64,000 bases of DNA from Arthrobacter psychrolactophilus (GTDB lineage: Bacteria; Actinomycetota; Actinomycetes; Actinomycetales; Micrococcaceae): NCBI RefSeq assembly GCF_003219795.1, contig NZ_QJVC01000003.1, positions 248,001 through 312,000 of the forward strand, written 5' to 3'. Below, in pieces: positions 25,982 through 35,316 of the stretch (positions are counted from its first letter, which is position 1; every line of letters starts with the position of its first letter). A model generated the notes under the pieces. The model searched no databases and had not been told where the DNA came from. It saw only the letters and a list, made by a program, of their open reading frames with translations. Made by a program: the position numbers and the translations under genes.

Positions 25982-26944
25982 TCACCACAGACTTGCTTGT
26001 TGGGTCCGGCGTGCGATCCAGTTGAAAGTCACCAGGAGCGCCAGATTGAGGATGGAGTTGAAGAGGCCAATTGCGGCTGAGTAGCTGAACTGGGCTTGCT
26101 GCAGGCCTGCGTGGTAAACGTAGGTCTGGATGATTTCCGAGGCGGAGAGATTCAAGTCGGTCTGCATCAACAAGGCCTTTTCAAATCCAACGTTGAGCAG
26201 GCTTCCGATGGCCAGGATGAACAAAATCGTGATGACCGGGGTGATGCCGGGAAGGTCGATGTGGCGGACGCGCTGGAACTTGCTGGCGCCGTCGACCTTG
26301 GCGGCCTCATGCAGGGAGGGATCGATACTGGCCAGGGCGGCGAGGTAAACGATCATGGAGAATCCGGCGTTCTGCCAGACATCCGAGATGACATACACCG
26401 GTCGGAACCATTCGGGGGTGCCCATGAAGAAGATGGGCTCTCCGCCGGTTAGCTTGATGATGTTGTTGACCATGCCCGAGCGGGGCGAGAGGAGGACAAA
26501 CATGATGCCCACAACCACCACGGTGGAGATGAACGCCGGGGAGTACAGCACGGTCTGCGTGAATTTCTTGAACCGCTCGCTCTGAAGCTGATTGACCACC
26601 AGGGCCAGAATGATCGGCACCGGGAAGGCAATGACCAGGCCAAGAACCGCGATCCACAGCGTGTTCCCGATGACCTGACCGAATTGGTAGGAATTGATGA
26701 ATCGAACAAAATTATCCAAGCCAACCCAGGGGCTGCCGCTGAAGCCGTCGATCGGGTTGTAGTTGCGAAATGCGATCTGGACGCCATACATGGGCCAGTA
26801 CTTGAAGAGCGCAACGTAGACCAGCGCCGGCGCTAGTAATACGTATAACTGCCACGCCCTGAGGACGCGCTTGAAGCGCATCGAGAGCGGAATGTGCCGC
26901 TGAGTGGGTTGTTCACCCCTCCGCTTTTTTAGTGTCTGACTCAT
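25982..26944 (-). CDS. Carbohydrate ABC transporter permease (LplB type)
   Basis: 320-residue permease starting at ATG 26944, set by AAGGAG six bases upstream; this ATG overlaps the lacI stop codon as ATGA. Six helices are predicted, with the EAA loop LHEAAKVDGASKFQRVRHID near residue 205. Similar in plan to the partial permease at 1-1009. Forms the heterodimeric channel with the next gene. Confidence 0.92.
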   Translation of the reverse strand: MSQTLKKRRGEQPTQRHIPLSMRFKRVLRAWQLYVLLAPALVYVALFKYWPMYGVQIAFRNYNPIDGFSGSPWVGLDNFVRFINSYQFGQVIGNTLWIAVLGLVIAFPVPIILALVVNQLQSERFKKFTQTVLYSPAFISTVVVVGIMFVLLSPRSGMVNNIIKLTGGEPIFFMGTPEWFRPVYVISDVWQNAGFSMIVYLAALASIDPSLHEAAKVDGASKFQRVRHIDLPGITPVITILFILAIGSLLNVGFEKALLMQTDLNLSASEIIQTYVYHAGLQQAQFSYSAAIGLFNSILNLALLVTFNWIARRTQQASLW

Positions 26945-27984
26945 TGGGACTCCTTGATCTTTTCCACTGAGTTTCGTTCGATGAGAGAACAAGCCATAAG
27001 TTCAACTTGCCCTTGAGGTTTAATTCCTTCGAGAATGAGGTCCACCGCGCGCCGACCCATCTGTTCGAAAGGGAGCTCCAGGGTGGTGAGCCCGGGCCGA
27101 AGGTGTGGGGCCAGGGTCTCCTGATTGTCGAATCCAATAATGGAAACGTCCTCCGGGACCCTTTTGCCGAGTTCCAGCAGGGCCTGATAAGCACCCCAGG
27201 CGGTTCTGTCATTCGCGCAGAAAATCGCGGTGGGCGGTTCCGGCTCCTGCATGAGTTCAACGACATATTTGAAGCCGTATGGCTCGCTACCTTGACCGAA
27301 TCTAACAAGCGCGGGATCGACAGACACTCCTGCACCTTCCAACGCCCGAACATAGCCTTTGTACCGCCCAACGGCTCCGGGAAGTCCGCTTTCCAGGGAT
27401 TCGATATTGATCAACCCGATCCGGCGATGGCCGGCCTTGAGAAGATATTGCGTTGCCTCGAATCCACCACTGACCTCATCCGGGGCAATGCTGGGGAAAT
27501 AGCCAGCCTGATCCTCGGAATTCAGCACCACGGTTGGCACCTCACGGAGCACTTTCGGAACATCCACCATCTGGTGATACATGGACGCGTAGACAACGCC
27601 GGCCACCTTGTAGGACAGCAGGGTTTCCAACGACGCCCGTTCCAGTTCCTTATCGCCACCTGTGCTCACGGCAATCAACAGCAGCCCTGATTCCCAGGCG
27701 CGTTCCTGTGCGCCTTCAATGATTTTTCCGGCAAAAGGCGAAGTTGCCACGGAGTCACCAATGAAACCGATCATGCCCGCCACACCCTCGCGCAACACCT
27801 TTGCATGCGCGTTGGTTCGGTACCCCAGGATTTCCACAGCCTTATGGACGCGGTCCTTGGTGGCGTCCGAAAAGCGGGACCCACTCACGTCATTGAGAAC
27901 AAGCGAGACAGTTGCCTGGGAAACGCCAGCTTCACGAGCCACGTCATGCATTGTGGGTCCTGTTGCGGATTGTTTCCGTGCCAT
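26941..27984 (-). CDS. LacI-family regulator, first gene of the fructan/sucrose operon
   Basis: 347-residue regulator with N-terminal HTH (MHDVAREAGVSQATVSLVL, residues 12-30), hinge AKVLREG and an effector domain ending in the usual GLTTLELPFEQMG block. ATG start with AAGGGAAAC. It is the promoter-proximal gene of the operon and overlaps the first permease by four bases, so regulator and transporter are made together, a typical autoregulated repressor layout. The dyad at 28008-28021, 24 bases before the start codon, is the best candidate operator. Its ligand is expected to be fructose, sucrose or a derivative (inference from the operon). Confidence 0.93.
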   Translation of the reverse strand: MARKQSATGPTMHDVAREAGVSQATVSLVLNDVSGSRFSDATKDRVHKAVEILGYRTNAHAKVLREGVAGMIGFIGDSVATSPFAGKIIEGAQERAWESGLLLIAVSTGGDKELERASLETLLSYKVAGVVYASMYHQMVDVPKVLREVPTVVLNSEDQAGYFPSIAPDEVSGGFEATQYLLKAGHRRIGLINIESLESGLPGAVGRYKGYVRALEGAGVSVDPALVRFGQGSEPYGFKYVVELMQEPEPPTAIFCANDRTAWGAYQALLELGKRVPEDVSIIGFDNQETLAPHLRPGLTTLELPFEQMGRRAVDLILEGIKPQGQVELMACSLIERNSVEKIKESQ

Positions 27985-28007
27985 TGTTTCCCTTGCCTCA
28001 CCCTTGA

Positions 28008-28021
28008 GTTATGCGTATAAC
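28008..28021. promoter_or_regulatory. LacI-type operator in front of the fructan/sucrose operon
   Basis: GTTATGCGTATAAC is a 14-bp palindrome with one mismatched pair and the central CG typical of LacI-family sites. It is placed within the leader of the lacI gene, suiting autorepression. Confidence 0.6.
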
Positions 28022-28059
28022 CGAACTCGATAAACAATAATGTGAGTCACGGCACTCCG

Positions 28060-28518
28060 TCAAGCCCGAAATAAAACATTTTTAAAAAACTTCTGCGGCC
28101 TCATCGCAATGCTGTTCCTCTCCCCTCCAGCGGAGTTCCCGGTAGCCTCTGCAGCGGATTTACGGCAGTAATAAAGTACGACGGCGGCCACCTCACCATG
28201 GTTTGCGCCCAGCCGCGCGGCACCCGCAGGTGCCCTGAGAACCGTGGCGGAGGGGTCCGCCGTCGGAGTACTGGGAGATTCCCGGGCGCCGTCGGCGACG
28301 CGTCCCACGGAAGCCCGTATATTGTTCGCATCAACCCAGCCGGCGTCGAGTTCTAGCTCGTAGGCGCGACCGCTGAAGGGCAGGGTGAAACTTCCGTTGA
28401 CCGTCTGGGCGGGCGCAGTGGTGGTCGCGCTCAAGTAGTTCGCCAATGAGGCAACGGGACGTCTGGCAAGGTTGCAACGGCCGTCACTCCGAGGTGCCAG
28501 CCTCAGCTCGCGGACCAT
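28060..28518 (-). pseudogene. Fragment of a GH32 C-terminal domain
   Basis: The frame contains ELRLAPRSDG followed by ARRPVASLANYLSA and then SGRAYELELDAGW with VGRVADGAR, which reads like the linker and beta-sandwich of GH32 levanases and inulinases. After about residue 85 the resemblance fades and other frames look equally likely, so frameshifts are probable. The five-bladed catalytic domain is absent. No ribosome site is seen. Best read as a decayed secreted fructosidase next to the live fructan operon. Confidence 0.5.
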
Positions 28519-28604
28519 CGAATCGTGGCCTTAGTAGCTGTCCGTTGCGTTGCTAGGCACCTCACGGGAGGCGAATTTCCGGTATGGTCTGACACGATGG
28601 TGCC

Positions 28605-29456
28605 ATGACTATCTTGATTGTTGGATGCGGAGATCTTGGAACCGAAATCGGGCTTCGACTTGTCGCATCGGGACAGGATGTTCTTGCCTGGCGCCGCAAC
28701 TCCGAACTGCTCCCCCACTGCTTTGACCGGGCCTCCGTGGATCTGGCCAACGAACTCCCGACGATCCCACAGAGCGTGACCACCGTTGTGATAACCGTCG
28801 CCGCCAGCAGTCACACCGAAGAGGCCTACCGATTAGCGCACATCACGGGGCTGACAAAAGTCCTGGACGCCCTCGAACGGGACCATCTTGTGCCAGAAAA
28901 GGTGCTGCTGATCTCCTCAACAACCGTTTACGGAAACACAACGGGCCATGTCGATGAAAGCACGGTTGCCGAGCCCAACTCTTTCAGCGGAAGAATCACC
29001 TTGCAGGCAGAGGAAAATCTGCACGCTCGCTATGCTGGCACTGCCACGAAAAGTATTGTCTTACGCCTGAGCGGCATCTATGGTCCGGGCAGAACTAGGC
29101 TCATCGATCTCGTCAAAAACCTAGGTGCCGTCATCCCGGACAGTCCTCGCCTCACCAATCGGATTCATCGCGATGACGCCGCCGCGGCAGCCGTTCATTT
29201 ACTGACGATCCCCAGCGCCGACCCACTGTATCTCGGCGTGGACGATCATCCCGTAGATCTCGGAAAGGTTCTGCGCTTCCTCGCCCGCGAGCTGAACTCC
29301 GACGAACCACCCACCGGCCCGGTGCCCATCACCCGCGGCGGTGACAAACGCTGCTCAAATAGCCTGCTGAAGGGCACCGGCTTTGAGTTCAGCTACCCCA
29401 GCTACATCGAGGGCTACCGCGCGCTTCTTCAGGGAATCGGCACACGGCACCCCTGA
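28605..29456 (+). CDS. NAD(P)-dependent epimerase/dehydratase-like protein (extended/atypical SDR)
   Basis: 283-residue Rossmann protein. The nucleotide loop GCGDLGTEIG is at residues 7-16; SSTTVYGN (about 104) and LRLSGIYGPGR (about 148) match the YeeZ-like atypical SDR group. The usual catalytic Tyr-x-x-x-Lys is not seen in its expected place, so catalysis is uncertain. It stands alone on the plus strand between two minus-strand operons. The substrate is unknown, and its role in sugar use is not implied by the sequence. Confidence 0.8.
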   Translation: MTILIVGCGDLGTEIGLRLVASGQDVLAWRRNSELLPHCFDRASVDLANELPTIPQSVTTVVITVAASSHTEEAYRLAHITGLTKVLDALERDHLVPEKVLLISSTTVYGNTTGHVDESTVAEPNSFSGRITLQAEENLHARYAGTATKSIVLRLSGIYGPGRTRLIDLVKNLGAVIPDSPRLTNRIHRDDAAAAAVHLLTIPSADPLYLGVDDHPVDLGKVLRFLARELNSDEPPTGPVPITRGGDKRCSNSLLKGTGFEFSYPSYIEGYRALLQGIGTRHP

Positions 29457-29492
29457 TGCAGCTGATGCGGGTCTCCGGACATCTGTTGGCGG

Positions 29493-30416
29493 CTACATCT
29501 GGGCGGGACCGCTGCGTAATTCGCTAAGAGACGGCGGGTTAGCCCCGGGCCGGCGGACGGTGATGGCCGCGGCGTTGCTCGCCATGGTCCCCAGTGACAT
29601 CAGAGACCCTGTCGTCCAGCTGTCGTTGCCATGGCTGAGTAGCCCAAAGATCAGTGCGGCCATATAGGAATCACCGGCACCGATGGTGTCGGCAACAACT
29701 GAGCGTACCGCCGGGACGCTGACCTCGAGGCTTGGCGTCAGCAACATTGATCCTTCGGCGCCAAGGGTCACGGCCGCCAGATCAGCACCGAGCGCAAGTA
29801 TGTGCCGCCCCGTTTCCTCAGGTGTTTTGCCGGGGTAAAGCCAGGCCGCATCCTCGTCGCTGAGTTTGACAACGTTCGTGATGGGTACGAGGTCTTCAAA
29901 AATGGAAAGAGCCTCGTGGTGGCTGCCCAGCAGGTCCGGCCGGATATTTGGATCGTAGCTCACGGTACTTGTGCCAGCATGCGCCTGAAGAATGCTTTTG
30001 ACCGCGGCGGCGCCCGGGGACAGAAAGCTGGCTATCGATCCGGTATGGACAAGCCTGGGCTGGTAGTTGGCGATGGCTGAACCCAAAGCCCAGGTGAGGT
30101 CAAAGTCGTAGCTGGCGGATCCGTCGTCGGCCAGCGTTGCCGTGGCTGTGGAGGTGGTCTCCATGGACTGTGAGCCTGGCAGAAGCGTCACTCCAGCGCC
30201 AGCAAGGTGCGAGTCGATTGCAGCACCGCGAGCATCCTTGCCGATGGCGGTGAGGAATCCGGTGGACATGCCTAGCCGCGCAAGGCCAAAGGCTACATTT
30301 GCGGGCGAGCCTCCGGGATGTTCGGAAATAGTATCTCCGGAATGGACCACGTCTATGAGTGCCTCACCGACCACGATGACGTCGAAAGCGTTTGTAACTA
30401 CTGCGGAAGAATTCAT
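29493..30416 (-). CDS. PfkB-family sugar kinase, probable fructokinase (copy 2)
   Basis: 307-residue kinase starting at ATG 30416, eight bases after AAGG; an ATG at 30431 lacks such a site. Same signatures as copy 1: EHPGGSPANVAFGLARLG and DTIGAGDSYMAALIFGLL. The two proteins match along their whole length, including KLSDEDAAWLYP, pointing to duplication. It is the last gene of the epimerase-ribose-type ABC operon (108 bases after the permease). With a D-allulose 3-epimerase upstream, fructose is the natural substrate, giving fructose 6-phosphate for glycolysis. Confidence 0.9.
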   Translation of the reverse strand: MNSSAVVTNAFDVIVVGEALIDVVHSGDTISEHPGGSPANVAFGLARLGMSTGFLTAIGKDARGAAIDSHLAGAGVTLLPGSQSMETTSTATATLADDGSASYDFDLTWALGSAIANYQPRLVHTGSIASFLSPGAAAVKSILQAHAGTSTVSYDPNIRPDLLGSHHEALSIFEDLVPITNVVKLSDEDAAWLYPGKTPEETGRHILALGADLAAVTLGAEGSMLLTPSLEVSVPAVRSVVADTIGAGDSYMAALIFGLLSHGNDSWTTGSLMSLGTMASNAAAITVRRPGANPPSLSELRSGPAQM

Positions 30417-30524
30417 CAAAAGTACCTTCAAGTTGTGATCGGACCATCAAAGTAGTCCCTGCCGGTAGTCAGGTGGGACGCCTGCGGCGAAGCCCGGTTC
30501 AGGGCCCCGCCGCTGTGGTTGGGT

Positions 30525-31607
30525 TTAGTACAAGACGCCAAACTTCTTGCGTGTCAGGTTATTCAGGAGCGAGGCCCCAATGAGCAGCAGGCCCAGGGCC
30601 AACAACTGCAGCTGGGTGCCTTCGTTGCCCGCGAACGCCAAGAGGATGCCGGCATTGAGCCAGACAACCAGCAAGGTCGCCAGCAAGATCCCGGATACCC
30701 GGCCGATCCCGCCAGTGATGGCGACACCGCCGAGCACGGCGATGGTAATGGCTGGGAGGGCGAGCCCGTTTCCAGACACACCGGCATCGGGACGTGCCGA
30801 GGCAAATTGAGCCACGATCACAATGGCGACCAACCCGGAAATCAAACCCGAGAGCACGTACGCCATCATGCGATTGGCGCGGGTGTCCACGCCGGCCCAT
30901 CGGGCGGCGACGTCGTTTGTTCCCAGTGCGTAAAGCCTGCGGCCGAAGGTGGTTCGGTTGAGCAGAATCCAGGCAAGCAGGGCAGTGGGGATCAGGAAGG
31001 TGAAGATACCCAACGGGATATTGGGCAAGTTGTAGCCAATGACCGGGATTTCCACGGACTGGGCCGCCGAAAAGAAATCCTGGATCTGAATCGTGCTGAT
31101 GGGCTTTTGTCCGCTGATAATCAACGCCAGGGACTTGAACGCGTAGAACGTGGCGAGCGTTGCAATCAAGGGCGGGAAGCCAATGTAGGCCACCAGGAAT
31201 CCGTTGATGGCACCGCACACGGCTCCGGCGACGGCGGTAATGACGATGGACGGGAAGAGTCCCAAATCCCAGATGCCATAGGAATAGCCAAAAACAATGC
31301 AGCACAGTGACACGATGGCGCCTACGGAAAGATCGATGCCTCCGCGGCCGGACAGGATGACCATGAGCTCCGCCAGGCCAAGCATCGCCAACGGAACGGC
31401 ACTAATCAAGGCCGCCGCCAAGTAGTCAGCGTCGTAGGATCCGCTCATGGCTCCGGCTGCGTCCAGTGACATCATGACCGCAAGGACCACCACAATCAGC
31501 AACCCCAAGAGCGCGATCCGCTGAGTCAACAGCATCTTTACGCTCTTATATCCGAAGCCGTGGCTACGTTGTTGTACGTCATTTCTCTTTAGGGTGGTGG
31601 TGCTCAT
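30525..31607 (-). CDS. Ribose-type (CUT2) ABC sugar permease, second subunit
   Basis: 360-residue membrane protein of the RbsC family with about ten hydrophobic segments and the GRGGIDLSVGAIVSLC signature near residue 90. A basic N-terminal tail (about 40 residues) is longer than usual. Its start overlaps the preceding permease stop by four bases. Pairs with the permease at 31604 to make the channel of a monosaccharide importer. Confidence 0.93.
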   Translation of the reverse strand: MSTTTLKRNDVQQRSHGFGYKSVKMLLTQRIALLGLLIVVVLAVMMSLDAAGAMSGSYDADYLAAALISAVPLAMLGLAELMVILSGRGGIDLSVGAIVSLCCIVFGYSYGIWDLGLFPSIVITAVAGAVCGAINGFLVAYIGFPPLIATLATFYAFKSLALIISGQKPISTIQIQDFFSAAQSVEIPVIGYNLPNIPLGIFTFLIPTALLAWILLNRTTFGRRLYALGTNDVAARWAGVDTRANRMMAYVLSGLISGLVAIVIVAQFASARPDAGVSGNGLALPAITIAVLGGVAITGGIGRVSGILLATLLVVWLNAGILLAFAGNEGTQLQLLALGLLLIGASLLNNLTRKKFGVLY

Positions 31608-32623
31608 GATTTCCTCCTGGAGCGTTCACGGAGAATATCCGTTCCGACTGCTGCGATGATGGCAACTCCGACAAAGAAGTCGGAAAGCTGCGAGGGCCAC
31701 CCCATCTGGGTGACACCAGAGGTAACCGTCTGGACCAGAATGGCACCAAGGAGTGTGCCCAGGACTGTCCCCCGGCCTCCAAGGATCGAGGTTCCGCCAA
31801 TGACGACGGCGGCAATGACGGCCAGTTCCCGGCCGGCGCCAACGGATTGCTCCAAAGTGGAGGTGCCTTGGCCAATCAGGAAGCAGGCGGCCAAGCCAAC
31901 CAGCGCACCCGTGATGACGTATGTGCGCAAAATAAGGGGCTTGACCTTGATGCCCGCCAGACGGGCAGCAGTTTCATTGCCGCCGACGGCGAACAAGTGC
32001 CGGCCACTGGCTGCATGGCGCAGATACCACCAGGCCAGGGCAACCACAATGACGGTGATGGCGAAGCTGTGGGGAATGCCAAAGGTCCGTCCGGCTTCTC
32101 CTCGTCCGAAGACATCGAAGGTGTCCGGCAGCCCATTGACAGTGGATGAACCAAAGAATCGCAGTCCAATAAATTGGAACAGATTAGCGGTACCGAAGGT
32201 GATGATGATGGCGTGAATCTTGCCGTAGGCCACCAGGTAACCATTCACCAAGCCAAGCAGCGCACCCACCGCAACGGATAGTAGTACCGCGGGGATCAAC
32301 GGGATGCCCGTCGCCACCATGGTTTGAGAGGTGACCACCGAGGTGACCATGATGGCAGCTCCCACGGAGACGTCAATCCCGGCCGTGATAATGATGAGCG
32401 TCATGCCCACACCAATTAAGGCAATCGGGGCAACGGCCACCAGAAGCGGCAGGATGGAACCGGCCGTTAAGAACGCCGGCGTCAGCAGCCCCAGGAGAAT
32501 CCAGAGGACGGCGATGATGCCGATGAGGACAACCTCCTGGCCCGTAACCAGGCTGGGAAGTATTTTTTTCGCGACGGGGATTCCGGCCGTGACTTGTGGA
32601 CGTGATTTCTCAGTGGTTCTCAT
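31604..32623 (-). CDS. Ribose-type (CUT2) ABC sugar permease, first subunit
   Basis: 339-residue RbsC-family permease with the TAGIDVSVGAAIMVTS signature near residue 85 and GGTSILGGRG near residue 275. Overlaps both the ATPase gene and the following permease gene by four bases, so the three are translationally coupled. Part of the operon with the D-allulose-type epimerase. Confidence 0.93.
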   Translation of the reverse strand: MRTTEKSRPQVTAGIPVAKKILPSLVTGQEVVLIGIIAVLWILLGLLTPAFLTAGSILPLLVAVAPIALIGVGMTLIIITAGIDVSVGAAIMVTSVVTSQTMVATGIPLIPAVLLSVAVGALLGLVNGYLVAYGKIHAIIITFGTANLFQFIGLRFFGSSTVNGLPDTFDVFGRGEAGRTFGIPHSFAITVIVVALAWWYLRHAASGRHLFAVGGNETAARLAGIKVKPLILRTYVITGALVGLAACFLIGQGTSTLEQSVGAGRELAVIAAVVIGGTSILGGRGTVLGTLLGAILVQTVTSGVTQMGWPSQLSDFFVGVAIIAAVGTDILRERSRRKS

Positions 32624-34140
32624 GCTTCCTTCCTTATGGGAACGGCGCCGGAGGCGGCGGCGAGGATGTCGACTTGGGTCGCGTCGTGACCAAATTCGGC
32701 CGCGATTCTCCCTTCGCGTACCACCAGGACCCGATCCGAAATACGCAGCACCTCGGAGAGATCCGTGGTCACCACAAGAACTGCGGTACCGGATTCGGCC
32801 AGATCACCAATCAAGCGGTGGATTTCTTCTTTGGCGCCAACGTCCACACCCTGTGTGGGTTCGGCCAGGATGAGAAGTTTCGGAGTGGAGAGCAGTTGGC
32901 GGGCAATGACCACCTTCTGGGCGTTTCCACCAGACATGGCGCTGATCGGCTGATTTTCGTTGGGAGTCTTAACGCCCAATCGCTTGATCAGATCCAGTGC
33001 GATGTCGCGTTCCCGGCCTCTATTGATCCAGCCCTTCACGGGGCTGAGCTTTGCCAAATCACCAATGGAAATATTGAAGCGGATGCTTTGGAAGGAGAAG
33101 ACGCCCTGCGCCGAACGATTCGCCGGAACTAAGGTGATGCCGCGGCGTCGTGCTTCCGCGGGCCCCTTGTTCACCATGGCTTTTCCTTGATAGACCATGC
33201 GGCCACCGGTGGGCTGCTTCATGCCATAAACGGCCTCGGCAATCTCGGCAACACCCGATCCCAGGAGGCCGTACAGTCCCAGAATTTCTCCGGGGCGAAT
33301 CTGGAGGTCTACACCGTGGAGGAGATGTCCGACGTCGAGCTGGTGCAGTTCCAGCGTTGGCGAGAGCCCGTCGAAGCTGCGTTCCGGACGCTTCTCCGTG
33401 ACGATCCCGCCGACCATGAGTTCGGCAATTTTGGTGACGGTGAGGTCCTTGATGTCGTAAGTATCCAGGGTCTGGCCATCACGCATGACCGTGACGGTGT
33501 CGGCGATCTCAAAAAGCTCATCCAAGCGGTGGGTGATGTAGATGACGGCCACACCGCGGGCGGTCAAGCGCCGAACGATCGAGAAGAGCACATTGATCTC
33601 GGTGTCGGTGAGGATCGCGGAGGGTTCATCAAGAATCAGAATCCTGGCCTCCCCCGCCACAGCCTTGGCGATGGAGACTTGTTGCTGCTGTGCAATGGAC
33701 AGGTCGCCAACCGGCGCAGTCGCCAAATGGTGGGGCAGGCCAATCATGTCCAACAACTCATGAATCTGGGCTGCCTGGGCGGCCCAGTCAACACGCAGGC
33801 CGCGCTTGATTTCGCGCCCGATGAAAATGTTCTCGGTGATGCTCAGCTCGGGGAAGAGCTGTGGTTCCTGGTAAACCGTCTGAACGCCGAGCTCGATGGC
33901 GTCGGTCGTTGAGGCAATCGAAACGGCTTCGCCGTCAAAGGCAATCGTGCCGGTATTGGGCTGTTCGGCGCCGGCAAGAATCTTGATGAGGGTGGATTTT
34001 CCGGCCCCATTTTCGCCGACCAGAGCGTGCACGGTGCCCGGATAGACCGTCAACTCCGCTTGCCGGATGGCTCGTACGCCTCCGTAATTCTTGGAGATGC
34101 CGCGCATGGCGATGCGGGGCGTTGTTATTTGTTCACTCAC
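32620..34140 (-). CDS. Ribose-type sugar ABC transporter ATPase with two nucleotide-binding domains
   Basis: About 506-residue RbsA/MglA-type ATPase. The N-terminal half has Walker A GENGAGKST, Q-loop YQEPQLF and Walker B ILDEPSAIL; the C-terminal half has the degenerate GLLGSGVAE loop, signature MSGGNAQKV and ILAEPTQGVDVG, the usual asymmetry of this family. The GTG at 34140 is preferred because AAGGA lies nine bases upstream and the length then matches the family; a longer frame to 34212 runs through the hairpin. Energises import of the sugar bound by the lipoprotein at 34219. Confidence 0.93.
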   Translation of the reverse strand: MSEQITTPRIAMRGISKNYGGVRAIRQAELTVYPGTVHALVGENGAGKSTLIKILAGAEQPNTGTIAFDGEAVSIASTTDAIELGVQTVYQEPQLFPELSITENIFIGREIKRGLRVDWAAQAAQIHELLDMIGLPHHLATAPVGDLSIAQQQQVSIAKAVAGEARILILDEPSAILTDTEINVLFSIVRRLTARGVAVIYITHRLDELFEIADTVTVMRDGQTLDTYDIKDLTVTKIAELMVGGIVTEKRPERSFDGLSPTLELHQLDVGHLLHGVDLQIRPGEILGLYGLLGSGVAEIAEAVYGMKQPTGGRMVYQGKAMVNKGPAEARRRGITLVPANRSAQGVFSFQSIRFNISIGDLAKLSPVKGWINRGRERDIALDLIKRLGVKTPNENQPISAMSGGNAQKVVIARQLLSTPKLLILAEPTQGVDVGAKEEIHRLIGDLAESGTAVLVVTTDLSEVLRISDRVLVVREGRIAAEFGHDATQVDILAAASGAVPIRKEA

Positions 34141-34182
34141 TGTGCGCTGTCCTTGGTCGGGATGTGTTGGGCCAGAAGGGGC

Positions 34183-34210
34183 GGGCGGTGCCGGAATTGG
34201 GGCACCGCCC
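34183..34210 (-). other. Intercistronic stem-loop between binding-protein and ATPase genes
   Basis: Perfect 10-bp stem (34183-34192 with 34201-34210), eight-base loop, starting nine bases past the lipoprotein stop. Same placement as the stem-loops at 1034, 23333 and 46912. Confidence 0.75.
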
Positions 34211-34218
34211 ACAATCGG

Positions 34219-35241
34219 TCAGTACTTGAATTGCTGGACATTGTCTTTAGTGAAGACCAGGGGCGGGCCGAGCAACTCAATCTTGCTCTCGGCGTCAAAA
34301 GTGACACCCTTGATCTTGTCGTCAACATCGAACGCCGGCTCCAACGTCTTGTCGTCGGCGAGCTCCTTGCCCGTCCATGCGGTCAGGTAGCCAAGATTCT
34401 GCACGTCCCACAGCACTGAGGCACTGGAGGATCCATCTTTCAGGTACGGTGCCATGGCCATGGGGGTTCCACCACCAACGGTGAAGACCTGGCCGATCTT
34501 TCCAGCATCCTTGACCGCCTGGGCAACACCTGGGGCTGCTGCGGAGCACAATCCAACGATGCCCTTGAGGTTAGGGTGGGCGTTCATTAAGTCCGTCGCC
34601 ATGGCAGCAGCCTTGGCCTGGTCTTCGCCTGCGTAGACCAGATCCACGAGCTTGCCCTGCGGGTAGTTGGCGGCAACGTCCTTTTTAATGACCTCAATGT
34701 AGGCGTTCAAGTTGGCGGCCGTCTCGGAACAGGAGACGATGGCGAATTCACCGGTGCCACCCATGGCTTTCATGAGGCTCTCGCTCAAGGCCTTCCCGTG
34801 GTTTTCTTCAGTTGTCTGGTTGACGAACACCTGGCGTACGGAATTCGGTGCGTCAGTGTCCGCCGTGGCCACCTTTATCCCGGCCTCTTGTGCCTGCTTC
34901 AGCAATGGCGCCATCGAATCGGGATCATTCGGCGCCACGATGAGAGCGTCAACCTTTTGCTGAATGAGAGAGCGGACGATGTCGGCCTGAGCTGCGGCAT
35001 CCGCCGTCGTGGGGCCCTGGTAGAGCCACTCAATACCCAGGTCCTCAGCTGCCTGCTGACCTCCGGCATTCATGGCCTCAAAGTAGGGGATGCCTTGAAG
35101 CTTGGGCACAAATGCAACCGTGGTCTTCCCCGAGTCCCCGGATCCGGAGTCAGCGGTGGAGTTCTTGTTGGTGCAACCCGTCAGTGCCAATGCACCGATG
35201 GCCAGAACGGCAGCCGACTGAAGTAGTTTCTTTTTCAGCAT
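34219..35241 (-). CDS. Ribose-type sugar-binding lipoprotein
   Basis: 340-residue RbsB-family protein. Signal: basic MLKKK, hydrophobic core and lipobox ending LTGC at about residue 23, a Sec lipoprotein rather than a Tat one. The mature part shows the two-lobed binding fold (FVPKLQGIPYFEAMNAG, then ALIVAPNDPDSM and TADTDAPN). ATG start preceded by an AGGGAG site. First transporter gene after the epimerase; with that enzyme, D-allulose or a related ketohexose is the likely ligand. Confidence 0.93.
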   Translation of the reverse strand: MLKKKLLQSAAVLAIGALALTGCTNKNSTADSGSGDSGKTTVAFVPKLQGIPYFEAMNAGGQQAAEDLGIEWLYQGPTTADAAAQADIVRSLIQQKVDALIVAPNDPDSMAPLLKQAQEAGIKVATADTDAPNSVRQVFVNQTTEENHGKALSESLMKAMGGTGEFAIVSCSETAANLNAYIEVIKKDVAANYPQGKLVDLVYAGEDQAKAAAMATDLMNAHPNLKGIVGLCSAAAPGVAQAVKDAGKIGQVFTVGGGTPMAMAPYLKDGSSSASVLWDVQNLGYLTAWTGKELADDKTLEPAFDVDDKIKGVTFDAESKIELLGPPLVFTKDNVQQFKY

Positions 35242-35316
35242 GTTTATCTCCCTTGATATGTTTCGCTGGTGGGCAGGCGGCTCCGCCGTGGCCCGTGGTG
35301 GGTAGTTCGTGGCGAA

